Source: Acidimicrobiales bacterium
GTDB taxonomy: Bacteria; Actinomycetota; Acidimicrobiia; Acidimicrobiales; Iamiaceae
Length of the DNA stretch: 54,083 nucleotides
Reading direction: 5' to 3'
Assembly (NCBI GenBank): GCA_025463365.1
Contig: JAOBWM010000133.1
Coordinates: 1-54,083, forward strand
The notes beneath the pieces were generated by a model. It saw only the letters and a program-made list of their open reading frames with translations, made no database searches and was not told the DNA's origin. This document shows, one piece after another, positions 43,613-52,123 of this stretch (positions are counted from its first letter, which is position 1; each line of letters begins with the position of its first letter). Made by a program: the position numbers and the translations under genes.

Positions 43613-46020
43613 AGGTCCTCTCCACCTGGCTGCACGAGTTCCTCGACGCCGAGGTGTCGCCCGAGGTCATCGCCGACGCGTTCGACGACCTGGGTACGCC
43701 GGTCGAGGAGGAGGTCCGCCTCGGTGAAGGCCTCGCTGGCATCGAGGTCGTCCGCGTGGTGGGCCTGCGCCCGCACCCCAACGCCGACAAGATCCAGTTG
43801 GTCGACGTGGACCGGGGCGACGGCGAAGCCCTCCAGATCTGCTGCGGCGCGTTCAACATGGCCGTGGGTGACCACATCCCGTTGGCGACGCTCGGCACCG
43901 TGATGCCCGGTGGCATGAAGATCGAGCGCCGCAAGCTGCGCGGCGAGTGGTCGAACGGCATGCTGTGCTCCGCCAGGGAGCTCGGGCTCAACGAGGATCA
44001 CGAGGGGATCTTCATCCTCGAGCCCACGACCGTTCCGGGAACGCCGCTGGCCGATGCCCTTGGCATCGATCCTGACGTCCTGTGGGAGCTCGAGGTCAAC
44101 CCGAATCGGCCCGACGCCATGTCGGTGGTCGGCTTGGCGCGTGACGTCGCCGCCAAGGTGGGCGTCGGGTTCGTCGCTCCGGCACCGCCCGTCGCGGCCG
44201 GCCCGGGCGAGCCCGTCGGCTGGGGTGCGACCGGGTCGGGCGGCGCCGCGGGGGCGGCCCTGTCCGACGGCGGTGCCTTCACGGTCGACGTCGCCGCGAC
44301 CGATGGATGCGGCCGGTTCGTGGCCCGCGTCCTGCGCGGACTCGATCCCACCGCCACCTCGCCGGCCTGGATGCAGCACCGCCTCACCGAGCTCGGCATG
44401 CGCCCGATCTCCGCGCTGGTCGACATCTCGAACTACGTGATGCTCGAGCAGGGCACGCCCAACCATCCCTACGACATGGCCAAGGTGGCCGGCTCGACGC
44501 TGCGGGTCCGGTGGGCGAGCGCGGGCGAGCAGCTCGTGACGCTCGACGACGTGACCCGCACCTTCACGGCCGACGACCTCCTGATCTGCGACGGCGACGA
44601 CCGCGCCGTGGGGATCGCTGGGATCATGGGCGGTGCCGCGTGCGAGATCGGGCCCGAGACCACCGATGTGCTGCTGGAGCTGGCCTGGTTCGATCCCACG
44701 GCGATCAGCCGTTCCTCGCGCCGGCTCGGGCTCCGATCCGAAGCCTCCGCCCGGTTCGAGAAGGGATGCGACCCCGCTGCACTCGACGTGGCGGCTGATC
44801 GCTTCTGCCAGCTCGCGGCCGAGATCTGTGGCGCCACCACCGAGCCGGCCCAGGTCGATGTTCGCGGGGCGCTCCCGGATCGCCCGCCGGTGCGCGTGCG
44901 TACGGCGCGGGTCAACGCGCTGCTCGGCACGGACCTGTCCGCCGCCCGCATCGGGGAGCTGTTGGAGCCGATCGGGTTCCGCGCCGAGCCCGTGGGTGAC
45001 GACCACGACGTCTCCATCCCCACCTGGCGCTTCGACTCGGCCACGGAGATCGACGTGGTCGAAGAGGTCGGGCGTCACCACGGCTACCGCAACATCGCCA
45101 ACCGCGAGCTCACCGAGCCCCGCACCGGGCACCTCACCGATGCCCAGCAGCAGCGCCGCGGCGTGCGCCGGTTGCTCTGCGGGTTGGGTCTGGCCGAGGC
45201 GCTCCCGCTCCCGTTCCTCGCGCCGGGCCAGCTCGCCGATGCGGGCCTCGACCCAACCGGCATCGAACTGGTGAACCCGCTGGTGGCCGAGGAGTCCGTG
45301 CTGCGGACTGCGTTGCTCCCGGGCCTGGTCGCGGCCGTCGCCCGCAACCATGCCCGCCGCCAGCTCGGCGTCGGCCTGTGGGAGATCGGCCACGTCTTCC
45401 TGCCGCCGCCTCCCGATCAGCTCCTGCCCGACGAGCGCGAGCACGTCGCGGTCGTCCTCGCCGGGCGCGAGGCCCCCGCGGCGGTGGAGGTGTGGCAGAT
45501 CCTCGCCGACCACCTCCGGCTGGCCGATCCCGCGGTACGCAACGCGGATCTTCCAGGGCTGCATCCCACCCGAGGCGGGCAGGTCACGGTGGCCGGCGAG
45601 GCCGTGGGGATCGTCGGCGAGATCGACCCGGCCGTGCTCGATCGCCACGACGTCGCCGAGCGGGTGGCCTACCTGGAGGTCGACCTCGGCCGCCTCTACG
45701 ACGCCCCTCGGCGCAGCCAGGCATACCGCCAGATCAGCCGCTTCCCGGCCAGCGACATCGACCTCGCCTTCGAGGTGCCCGATGCCGTGTCGGCGATCGC
45801 CGTCGAGCGCACGCTCGCCGGTGGCGACGAGCTCGTCTGGTCGGTCCGGCTCTTCGACGTCTACCGAGGCCCACCGGTAGCGGACGGCTCCCGCAGCCTG
45901 GCCTTTGCCGTGCGCCTCCAGGCGCTCGACCGCACCCTCACCGATGCCGAGGTCGCCGAGGTCCGCACCCGCCTGGTGGCACTCGTCGAGTCGACCCACG
46001 GCGCAAGCCTCCGAGGCTGA
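43609..46020 (+). CDS. pheT: Phenylalanyl-tRNA synthetase beta subunit
   Basis: The 803-residue protein shows the full PheT order: EMAP-like tRNA-binding domain (GLRPHPNADKIQLVDV near 48), B3/4 editing domain (about 210-380) and B5 domain (about 405-475). The synthetase-like core follows, then the anticodon-binding FDX-ACB domain (about 710-803: SRFPASDIDLAFEVPD). The start is TTG 43609, overlapping the pheS TGA as TTGA, with GGAG 8 nt upstream. A Gly/Ala-rich insertion near 195-225 (GWGATGSGGAAGAA) is not typical. Confidence 0.95.
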   Translation: MKVLSTWLHEFLDAEVSPEVIADAFDDLGTPVEEEVRLGEGLAGIEVVRVVGLRPHPNADKIQLVDVDRGDGEALQICCGAFNMAVGDHIPLATLGTVMPGGMKIERRKLRGEWSNGMLCSARELGLNEDHEGIFILEPTTVPGTPLADALGIDPDVLWELEVNPNRPDAMSVVGLARDVAAKVGVGFVAPAPPVAAGPGEPVGWGATGSGGAAGAALSDGGAFTVDVAATDGCGRFVARVLRGLDPTATSPAWMQHRLTELGMRPISALVDISNYVMLEQGTPNHPYDMAKVAGSTLRVRWASAGEQLVTLDDVTRTFTADDLLICDGDDRAVGIAGIMGGAACEIGPETTDVLLELAWFDPTAISRSSRRLGLRSEASARFEKGCDPAALDVAADRFCQLAAEICGATTEPAQVDVRGALPDRPPVRVRTARVNALLGTDLSAARIGELLEPIGFRAEPVGDDHDVSIPTWRFDSATEIDVVEEVGRHHGYRNIANRELTEPRTGHLTDAQQQRRGVRRLLCGLGLAEALPLPFLAPGQLADAGLDPTGIELVNPLVAEESVLRTALLPGLVAAVARNHARRQLGVGLWEIGHVFLPPPPDQLLPDEREHVAVVLAGREAPAAVEVWQILADHLRLADPAVRNADLPGLHPTRGGQVTVAGEAVGIVGEIDPAVLDRHDVAERVAYLEVDLGRLYDAPRRSQAYRQISRFPASDIDLAFEVPDAVSAIAVERTLAGGDELVWSVRLFDVYRGPPVADGSRSLAFAVRLQALDRTLTDAEVAEVRTRLVALVESTHGASLRG

Positions 46021-46022
46021 CC

Positions 46023-46757
46023 ATGGTCGCCCTGGGGCCGTACACGTTCACCGACGAGGACGTGTGCACCACCTTGGGGGTCGGTCCGGCACTGTTCGAC
46101 CTGCTGGTCGAGGGGCTGGCGTCTTCTGCGGCCGTCGCCGTGGCGCCGCACCGCGAGGTGGCCGAGGCGATGCTCGATCGGGTGGTCGACGGCACCGCCG
46201 AGGCGAACGATGTGCTCGGCGTGTTCTGGGACGAGTGGCGCGCCGCCATGGCTGCGTTGCGTGCCACGGGGGCGTACGGGCCGAGCGCGGTCGCCACGGT
46301 CACGAGCCTGTTCCGCTCGGACGGTGGGGTGCCCAAGCTGCCGGTGGAGTCGGTCGAGGTCGACTGGTCCGGCGTCGTCGGCGACCGCCAGGAGGACCGT
46401 CACAACCACGGCCGGCCGTTCCAGGCGCTGTGCATCTGGGACACAGCGGTGATCGACGCGTTCCGGGCCCAGGGGCACCCGCTCGCCCCGGGCCTCGCAG
46501 GGGAGAACATCACGCTCACGGGCCTGTCCTGGAACCGGATGCGACCCGGCGTCCAGCTCCAGATCGGCGACGTGCTGGCCGAGGTGTCGTCCTATGCGGT
46601 GCCATGTCGAAAGAACGCCGACTGGTTCCTTGGGGGTCGCTTCGACCGCATGCACCACAAGCACGGCCCGGTCAGCCGCGTGTACGCCACCGTCCTCGAG
46701 CCCGGTCACGTCAACGTCGGCGACGTCGTCCTTCTGGAGCCCAACAGCCCGTTCTGA
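46023..46757 (+). CDS. MOSC domain protein with an unknown N-terminal region
   Basis: The C-terminal half (about 105-244) is a MOSC domain: VEVDWSGVVGDRQEDRH, FQALCIWDTAVIDAF, LAGENITLTGLSW and VQLQIGDVLAEV, with the candidate sulfur-binding Cys in AVPCRKN. MOSC proteins handle sulfur carried by a cysteine, as in molybdenum cofactor sulfurase and YiiM-like enzymes. The first 90 residues (YTFTDEDVCTTLGVGPALFDLL) are helical and unrecognised. The start is 2 nt after pheT, and the stop abuts the convergent esterase stop. Confidence 0.85.
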   Translation: MVALGPYTFTDEDVCTTLGVGPALFDLLVEGLASSAAVAVAPHREVAEAMLDRVVDGTAEANDVLGVFWDEWRAAMAALRATGAYGPSAVATVTSLFRSDGGVPKLPVESVEVDWSGVVGDRQEDRHNHGRPFQALCIWDTAVIDAFRAQGHPLAPGLAGENITLTGLSWNRMRPGVQLQIGDVLAEVSSYAVPCRKNADWFLGGRFDRMHHKHGPVSRVYATVLEPGHVNVGDVVLLEPNSPF

Positions 46758-47702
46758 TCAGCCGTGCAAGGCGTCGGACAGGGCGCGGATGGCGTCTCGT
46801 TCGTAGGCGGCCGCCGATGGGATGAGGCGGGTGAAGGCAAAGCTGGGATGCACGTGCCCCCGCAGCAACCGGTACGAGGTGGGCACGCCGGCCTGTTCGA
46901 GGCGGGCGGCGTAGGTGGCCCCGTCGTCTCGGAGCTTGTCGTACTCGGCGCTCATCACCCACGCCGGCGGGAGGCCGGTGAGGTCGGGTTCGAGCAGCGG
47001 CGACGCGTAGGGCTCGACGTCGAGCGACACGTCGCCGAGGTAGTGCTCGCGGTAACGAAGGATGGACTCCCGGTCGAGGAGCAGTCCGTCGGGGACCTCG
47101 CGAAACGACGGTTGGGCGAGGGTCAGGTCGGTGGCCGGCACATCGAGCCATTGGTGCACCATCGCCGGACCGTTGCGGTCTCGGGCGATGAGGCAGGCGA
47201 CAGCAGCCAGGTTGGCGCCGGCCGACTCCCCGCCGATCGCGACCCGCGTGGCGTCGAGTCCCAGTCGGTTGGCGTGATCGACCAACCAGAGCAGGGCGGC
47301 GTAGGTGTCCTCGGTCGATGTCGGGAAGCGGTTCTCCGGGGCCATGCGGTAGTCGACCGAGGCCACCGCGCAGCGGGCACCGGCGACGATCGCCCGACAC
47401 CGAGGATCGCGCTCCTCGACGGTGCCCTGACACCAGCCCCCGCCGTGGAGGAAGACGTAGAGGGGCGCAGGGCCGGAGCCGTGGGGGAGGTACAGCCGAA
47501 TCCGGATCGCGCCGCCGTCCACCGGGATGAGGTGGTCGGTCTGGCTCGCGGGCTCAGGACCCTTGGGCATGACCACGAAGCCGAGCCGCTTGGACGTCGC
47601 CGCCGAGGATGCCCGGCGCTCGGCCATCGTTGCGTCCGAGTCGCGACGATCGAGCAAGTTCAACACCGAGACGATGCGGCGGACGCGAGGTTCGAGTGGC
47701 AT
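46758..47702 (-). CDS. Alpha/beta hydrolase (HSL family esterase/lipase)
   Basis: The 314-residue protein has the hormone-sensitive-lipase family oxyanion motif FLHGGGWCQG, nucleophile elbow GGESAGANLA, the DYRMAPENRFPT stretch, acid region SAEYDKLRDDG and the terminal His in RGHVHPSF. It would hydrolyse short-chain esters in the cytosol; the substrate is unknown. The start at ATG 47702 is chosen because a longer frame would run through the palindromic repeats upstream, giving a non-family N-terminus. Confidence 0.9.
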   Translation of the reverse strand: MPLEPRVRRIVSVLNLLDRRDSDATMAERRASSAATSKRLGFVVMPKGPEPASQTDHLIPVDGGAIRIRLYLPHGSGPAPLYVFLHGGGWCQGTVEERDPRCRAIVAGARCAVASVDYRMAPENRFPTSTEDTYAALLWLVDHANRLGLDATRVAIGGESAGANLAAVACLIARDRNGPAMVHQWLDVPATDLTLAQPSFREVPDGLLLDRESILRYREHYLGDVSLDVEPYASPLLEPDLTGLPPAWVMSAEYDKLRDDGATYAARLEQAGVPTSYRLLRGHVHPSFAFTRLIPSAAAYERDAIRALSDALHG

Positions 47703-47748
47703 CTGCGGGACGCTACCGAAGCGGCTGTTGGCGCGAGCGAGGTCTCGG

Positions 47749-47857
47749 TTCTTGTGTGGGATCGTCGGCTCCCGGGCGACGAACGCACACAAGAAGGAGG
47801 GCGGTCTCGGTTCTTGTGTGGAATCGTCGGCTCCCGGGCGACGAACGCACACAAGAA
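47749..47857. repeat. Tandem pair of 47-nt palindromic repeats (type A)
   Basis: Copies at 47749-47795 and 47811-47857 are nearly identical and 62 nt apart start to start. Each has arms TTCTTGTGTG and CACACAAGAA and an inner TCGTCG/CGACGA stem around GCTCCCGGG. The 15-nt linker is 47796-47810. The pair fills most of the intergenic region 47703-47883. Related copies lie at 50267-50375. Confidence 0.9.
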
Positions 47858-47883
47858 GCGCACCGCGCGGGGGCGGGGCGGTC

Positions 47884-48321
47884 TCAGAGGTGGGGGAGCA
47901 CCGCTCCGAGGGCGATGGCGATCAGCGTGAGGCCCACCCCGACCGCGGCCGCCCACGGCAAGGCGAGTCCGATCGGTTCGTCGGCATGGGCGTGGGTCGG
48001 GTCGTCGGGGTCGTAGCGCACGGGCACCGACGCGCCGCCGTGGTGCGGATGGAGGTGGAGGCCCACCGTCGGCAGCTCGACCGTGGTGCCGTCGGCGGTG
48101 GCGAACCGGTACACGACCGGGCGGCCGACCCGTCCAGCGGGGCCCCGACGGTCGGCCGGCACGACCCGGGCCGCCGTCGTGGCTCGGAGGCGGTGATCGG
48201 CCGCTCGACGGGTGAGCCCCCAGGCGACCAGCACCGCCCCCACGGCGATCAGCAGGACCAGCGAGAGGAGCAGGGTGCCGTGGTCGGCAGTGGTCGGGAA
48301 GGCGGATGGATCGGCCTGCAC
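47884..48321 (-). CDS. Two-TM membrane protein, DUF3592-like
   Basis: The 145-residue protein has a TM near 17-36 (LLLSLVLLIAVGAVLVAWGL) and another near 121-143. A small soluble segment lies between them (VVYRFATADGTTVEL ... VPVRYDPDDPTHAH). The VRYDPxDP phrase is typical of DUF3592 proteins. The function is unknown. It sits between the palindromic repeats and the 430-residue unknown protein. The remaining 107 nt upstream (48322-48428) show only a short CTACCCCGG direct repeat. Confidence 0.75.
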   Translation of the reverse strand: MQADPSAFPTTADHGTLLLSLVLLIAVGAVLVAWGLTRRAADHRLRATTAARVVPADRRGPAGRVGRPVVYRFATADGTTVELPTVGLHLHPHHGGASVPVRYDPDDPTHAHADEPIGLALPWAAAVGVGLTLIAIALGAVLPHL

Positions 48322-48428
48322 GGCACGTCTCTACCCCGGTGGTCGGCTCGTCTACCCCGGCCCGTCGACATCGACCCCAGTCGGGACACCGCCATCGCCG
48401 GCTCGTCCGCCTGCCCGGTCAGCGTCGA

Positions 48429-49721
48429 TCACCCCCGACGGTGGAACGAGAACCCGGCGCCGGTCGAGAACTCGGTGAGCGTGACCTCGTCGGGCTGGGC
48501 GGCCGGGGGAGCGGTGGGGTCGCGGTGGACGAGCCAGGTGGCCAGGTCACCGGGGTGAGCCTCGACCCGCTCGACCTGGGCCTGCGGATCGAGGCACACC
48601 GCCGCCGCGTGGAGGATGGCCTCGCCGCCCCGTCCCGTGAGGAGTGCGGGCCAGGTCAGGCCGTCGGGTTCGTCGGTGGCGGGGCATGGGGCGAGGTGCA
48701 CCACGAGCGCGTCGTCCTGACGGTCGATCGTGGCCGCCACATAGGTGCGAGGGAGCAGCATCGGGTGCACCTCGAGGACCCTGGCCAGCCCCGCGATGTC
48801 CGCCGATGCGCCGAGGGCGGCCGCCAGGCGCTTGGTGGTCAGGCCGGCGATCCCGGTGGCCTGCTTGATCCCGATCTCGATGGCCTCGGCGCCGCTGGTC
48901 TTCGACGCCACCTGCAACAGGTAGGCGCGCGACAGGAGGTGGCCCTGCAGGGCGGTCTCGTCGAGGACGGCCGCGAGCGTCGCAGACGAGAACCGCTCCA
49001 TCACCAGGTCGGGGTCGAGTGACGCGGTGTAGTCGGACCAACCATCCCCCGTCGGCAGATCGGCGGGGGCCGCAGCCAGCGGCACGCGGGCGGCCGCGCT
49101 CGTGGCGAGCCACTCGGCCTGCGCCGGGACCGGGAGCGGGGCGGCCTCGGGGTCGATGGTGACGGACCACGCGCAGTGCGGGGCGCGATCGGCCGGGATT
49201 CGGGGCGGGCGGTGGATCGGTCGGACCTGCGCTCGCGGGTTCGTGGCCGTGGCGGTGGCGTCGAACGTGGGGTCCTCGATGTCGTGGCACATCGCCTGCA
49301 CGTAGTCGTCGCCCATCGGCTCGACGTCCATGAGGGCGCCGCAGTGGTCGAGGTGGAAGGCGCCGTGGTGGTCGTCGGTGATCTCGTAGCGGAAGTCCAT
49401 GAACTCCGGCGGCGCGCCCACGTCGAGTTGCATGCCCTTGAAGATCACCTCGACGGTGTCGCCCTCGAAGCCGAGGAGCCGTTGCATGCGCTTGGTGTAG
49501 ATCGGGCTGGCCGCCATCCACTCGTCGATCGCGACGTCACGCATGCCGTCGCGGCCGAGCCGCCCGATCAGGTGCGGCATCCCGGACCGGTCGATCAGGT
49601 GCCCGGCGAGCAGGAGCTCCCTCGCCAGCTCGGCCAGCTCCGCGTGCGACCGTCCCGACCACGGCGAGCCGGTCGCGTGTGGGTCCGGCGCGGTGGGTCG
49701 GGTGCGGCGAGGGGCGGCCAC
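48429..49721 (-). CDS. Conserved-looking protein of unknown function, 430 residues
   Basis: There is no signal peptide or membrane segment. The N-terminal half has a His/Cys/Asp-rich patch: DDHHGAFHLDHCGALMDVEPMGDDYVQAMCHDIED, then RPIHRPPR. This could bind metal or form an active site. The C-terminal half is helical, with LLSRAYLLQVASKTSGAEAIEIG and a late AILHAAAVCLDP. The cysteine/histidine patch faintly recalls L-2-amino-thiazoline-4-carboxylate hydrolase-like proteins, but I would not assign that. Start GTG 49721 is 3 nt after the CMD gene stop, so the two are co-transcribed. Confidence 0.7.
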   Translation of the reverse strand: MAAPRRTRPTAPDPHATGSPWSGRSHAELAELARELLLAGHLIDRSGMPHLIGRLGRDGMRDVAIDEWMAASPIYTKRMQRLLGFEGDTVEVIFKGMQLDVGAPPEFMDFRYEITDDHHGAFHLDHCGALMDVEPMGDDYVQAMCHDIEDPTFDATATATNPRAQVRPIHRPPRIPADRAPHCAWSVTIDPEAAPLPVPAQAEWLATSAAARVPLAAAPADLPTGDGWSDYTASLDPDLVMERFSSATLAAVLDETALQGHLLSRAYLLQVASKTSGAEAIEIGIKQATGIAGLTTKRLAAALGASADIAGLARVLEVHPMLLPRTYVAATIDRQDDALVVHLAPCPATDEPDGLTWPALLTGRGGEAILHAAAVCLDPQAQVERVEAHPGDLATWLVHRDPTAPPAAQPDEVTLTEFSTGAGFSFHRRG

Positions 49722-49724
49722 CGG

Positions 49725-50240
49725 TCAGCTCACCGGCCCAGCATCGGTGTCGCCGTCGGTGTCGGTGTCGCCGTCGGTGTCGCCGTCGGTGTCGCCGTCG
49801 GTGTCGGTGTCGGTGTCGGCGGTGGCGACATCGACCGGAGCGTTGATCCCGGTGGTCGGGACGGGGGCCTTGGCGGCAGCCTTGGCGTGGCGAGCGATGA
49901 TCTTCTCGACCTCGGCGTTCAGCTTGGCCCCGCGCGGCCAGCCCGCGTAGTGCGCAAGGAAGACGACGATGGTGCGGAGGTCGTCGGCATCGAGCTCGCC
50001 CAGGTTCATCGCTGCGTCGAGCTGCAGCCCGGCGACGTCCTCGAGCCCGGTCCCGGCCGCCAGCCCGATCAGCAGGAGCCGGCGGTCGCGGACCGACAGC
50101 TTCCCGTCGGCCCACACCGCACCGAAGAGGTGGTCCACCGTGGCCACCTCGAACGGCTTGGTCGGGTCGATGTCCCACCCGTACACCTCGCGCATCAGGG
50201 CCTTGCCCCGCGCCCGCTGCTCGCTGTCGTCGTCACTCAT
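49725..50240 (-). CDS. Carboxymuconolactone decarboxylase/AhpD-like protein with Asp-Thr repeat tail
   Basis: The 171-residue protein has a CMD-like helical core (about 25-125: KPFEVATVDHLFGAVWADGKLSVRDRRLLLIGLAAGTGL ... NLGELDADDLRTIVVFLAHYAGWPRGAKLN). The redox CxxC of AhpD is absent, so it belongs with the decarboxylase-like group. The last 30 residues are a TD/GD repeat. ATG 50240 is chosen because a longer frame crosses the palindromic repeats upstream. In M. tuberculosis a CMD gene (Rv0771) sits in the equivalent CYP51 neighbourhood. Confidence 0.85.
   Translation of the reverse strand: MSDDDSEQRARGKALMREVYGWDIDPTKPFEVATVDHLFGAVWADGKLSVRDRRLLLIGLAAGTGLEDVAGLQLDAAMNLGELDADDLRTIVVFLAHYAGWPRGAKLNAEVEKIIARHAKAAAKAPVPTTGINAPVDVATADTDTDTDGDTDGDTDGDTDTDGDTDAGPVS
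49746..49817 (+). repeat. Hexanucleotide repeat encoding the Asp-Thr tail
   Basis: Twelve in-frame hexamers, each GGTGTC or GCCGTC, run without interruption for 72 nt. On the minus strand they encode alternating GAC-ACC and GAC-GGC codons (Asp-Thr and Asp-Gly). The tract could vary by slippage without a frameshift because the unit is two codons. Confidence 0.9.
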
Positions 50241-50266
50241 CGCTTCCTCCTCGGGCGGTGATTCGC

Positions 50267-50375
50267 TTCTTGTGTGCGATCGTCGCCCCCACGCCGCCGA
50301 TTGCACACAAGAACGCAAGGCCTCTCGCTTCTTGTGTGCGATCGTCGCCCCCACGCCGCCGATTGCACACAAGAA
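50267..50375. repeat. Tandem pair of 47-nt palindromic repeats (type B)
   Basis: Copies at 50267-50313 and 50329-50375 are identical to each other in the 47-nt unit, again 62 nt apart with a 15-nt linker. The arms TTCTTGTGTG / CACACAAGAA are the same as in the 47749 pair. The middle differs (GCCCCCACGCCGCC), with an ATCG-CGAT inner pairing kept. They fill about half of 50241-50468; the remainder shows no clear gene. Confidence 0.9.
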
Positions 50376-50468
50376 CTGAGGTGGCGGCGTCCGGACCTGG
50401 GTCGGGCCGCCGCGCGCGGGTGCGGGTGCGCTGCGGCGCGGGCGGCGTCGTGGCAACCGGGATCGCGG

Positions 50469-51344
50469 TCACGGGGTCGGGGGGCCTTGGTGGGGGACGC
50501 CGAGGGCGGCGCCGAGCGATTCCAGGGCGAGGGTGGCGACCGGCAGGTCGACGCCGAGCTCGACGCCGAGGGCCAGGGCCAGCTGGAGGTCCTTCTCACC
50601 GAGGCTGCGGGCGTGCACGAAGACGTCGTGGAGGCCGTCGATGGGGTCGAGCGGTCGAGCCGATGGTCGCAGCATGATCGCGCCGGCGCCACCGGTGACG
50701 CGGTCGGAGTGGCGCACGACCTCGCCGAGCAGGGCCACGTCGACCCCGGCCGCCTCGGCCAGGCGCATGGCCTCGCCGACCGCGGCGTACGAGGCGAACG
50801 TGATGAGGTTGCGGGCGAGCTTGGCCCGGGTCCCAGCGCCGATCGGCCCGCAGTGCGCGATCAGCGAGGCGAAGCAAGCGAACGGCTCCCGCACGAGATC
50901 GACGGCCTCGATGTCACCGCCGACCATCAGCGCAAGCGTCCCGTTGGCCGCACCCGTGGCGCCCCCGCTGACCGGCGCGGCGATGAGGTGGACGCCGTGC
51001 TCGGCGGCGACAGCCGCGAGACGAGCTGGGGTGTCGGCCTCGACCGTCGAATGCACCGCCACGACGGTGCCCGGCGCGGCCGTCGACAAGATCCCGTCGG
51101 GACCTTGCAGGACCTCGATCACCTGCGCGTCGTCGCGGACCATGATCGAGATCACCGTCGAGCGCTCGGCCACCTCGGCCGGCGTCGCGGCCACCGCGAC
51201 ACCCCGGGTTGCGAAGGACTCGGTGGTCGCAGCGACGGCGTCGCAGACTGTGAGCCCACCCGGCCACTCGGTCAGCCGCCGAGCCATGGGCTTGCCGATC
51301 TGCCCCAGCCCGATGAACCCCACCCCCGTCATGAGCGGGCTCAT
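50469..51344 (-). CDS. 3-hydroxyisobutyrate dehydrogenase / beta-hydroxyacid dehydrogenase family protein
   Basis: The 291-residue protein has an N-terminal NAD(P) site VGFIGLGQIGKPMARRL, the substrate-binding APVSGGATGAANGTLALMVGG, and catalytic Lys in GAGTRAKLARNLITFAS. The all-alpha dimerisation domain follows. The family oxidises 3-hydroxy acids, and the exact substrate is unknown. Start ATG 51344 overlaps the SDR stop (ATGA). Order and family match Rv0770 beside the M. tuberculosis CYP51 genes. Confidence 0.9.
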   Translation of the reverse strand: MSPLMTGVGFIGLGQIGKPMARRLTEWPGGLTVCDAVAATTESFATRGVAVAATPAEVAERSTVISIMVRDDAQVIEVLQGPDGILSTAAPGTVVAVHSTVEADTPARLAAVAAEHGVHLIAAPVSGGATGAANGTLALMVGGDIEAVDLVREPFACFASLIAHCGPIGAGTRAKLARNLITFASYAAVGEAMRLAEAAGVDVALLGEVVRHSDRVTGGAGAIMLRPSARPLDPIDGLHDVFVHARSLGEKDLQLALALGVELGVDLPVATLALESLGAALGVPHQGPPTP

Positions 51345-52093
51345 CGGAACACCTGGCCGCCGTCGACGTTCAGGATCTGGCCGGTCACCCACGCCGCCTC
51401 GTCCGACAGGAGGAACAGGCAGGCGCCGACCATGTCGGTGGGCGTGCCCGGGCGCTTGATCGCCAGGTCCTTCACCAGCTTGCCGATCATTCCCTCGCCT
51501 ACCTGGGCCCGTGTGGCCTCCGTGTCGGTGGGCCCGGGAGCGATGGCGTTGACCCTGATGCCCTGACCGCCGAGCTCGTGGGCGAGCTGCTGGGTGAGCC
51601 CGTTGATGCCGACCTTGGCCAGCCCGTAGAAGCCCGAGTACATCCACGCAGCGGTCGACGACTGGTTGACGATCGCGCCACCACCGCGGGCGGCCATGTG
51701 CTGGTAACAGGCCCGGGTGCAGTGCAGGGCGCCGTCCATGTTCACGCTCATGAACTTCCGGTAGTAGTCCCAGTCGACCGTGATCAGCAGGTCGAACTTC
51801 ATGGTCCCGTAGATGGCGGCGTTGTTGACGAGCAGGTCGATGCCGCCGAACCGGTCGACCGTTGCGTCGGCCATGGCGGTGGTGCTCGTTGCGTCGCTCA
51901 CGTCGAGCGCGACGAAGACGGCATCGCCGCCGCCTGACCCGGCGATGTCGGCGGCGGTCTTCTCGCCCCTCTCCTCGTCGAGGTCGGCCACGACCACCGA
52001 TGCCCCCTCGGCCGCCAGCGCGCGTGCGTAGGCCTCGCCGATGCCGCCAGCGGCACCGGTCACGATGGCGACCTTCCCATCGAAGCGTCCCAT
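51341..52093 (-). CDS. Short-chain dehydrogenase/reductase
   Basis: The 250-residue classical SDR has TGAAGGIGEAYARAL, DLD at the cofactor-selective aspartate (suggesting NAD), NNAAIYG, catalytic Ser in NQSSTAAW, YGLAK and the PGPTDT loop. The C-terminus LFLLSDEAAWVTGQILNVDGGQ is typical. It resembles Rv0769 in context. It is 30 nt downstream of the aldehyde dehydrogenase remnant and is coupled to the dehydrogenase gene that follows. Confidence 0.93.
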   Translation of the reverse strand: MGRFDGKVAIVTGAAGGIGEAYARALAAEGASVVVADLDEERGEKTAADIAGSGGGDAVFVALDVSDATSTTAMADATVDRFGGIDLLVNNAAIYGTMKFDLLITVDWDYYRKFMSVNMDGALHCTRACYQHMAARGGGAIVNQSSTAAWMYSGFYGLAKVGINGLTQQLAHELGGQGIRVNAIAPGPTDTEATRAQVGEGMIGKLVKDLAIKRPGTPTDMVGACLFLLSDEAAWVTGQILNVDGGQVFR

Positions 52094-52123
52094 GTCTCGT
52101 CTCCTTGCTCGTTCGTCGATGTC

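Noticed and set aside
47703-47852. N-terminal extension of the esterase through the palindromic repeats
   Set aside because: The extra 50 residues come from the repeat and do not resemble the family. ATG 47702 suits the domain.
47749-50375. CRISPR array
   Set aside because: Only two copies occur per site, the linkers are 15 nt and not variable spacers, the repeats are long palindromes, and no cas genes are present.
50241-50456. N-terminal extension of the CMD-like protein through the second repeat pair
   Set aside because: The extension is repeat-derived. The ATG at 50240 gives a normal CMD start.
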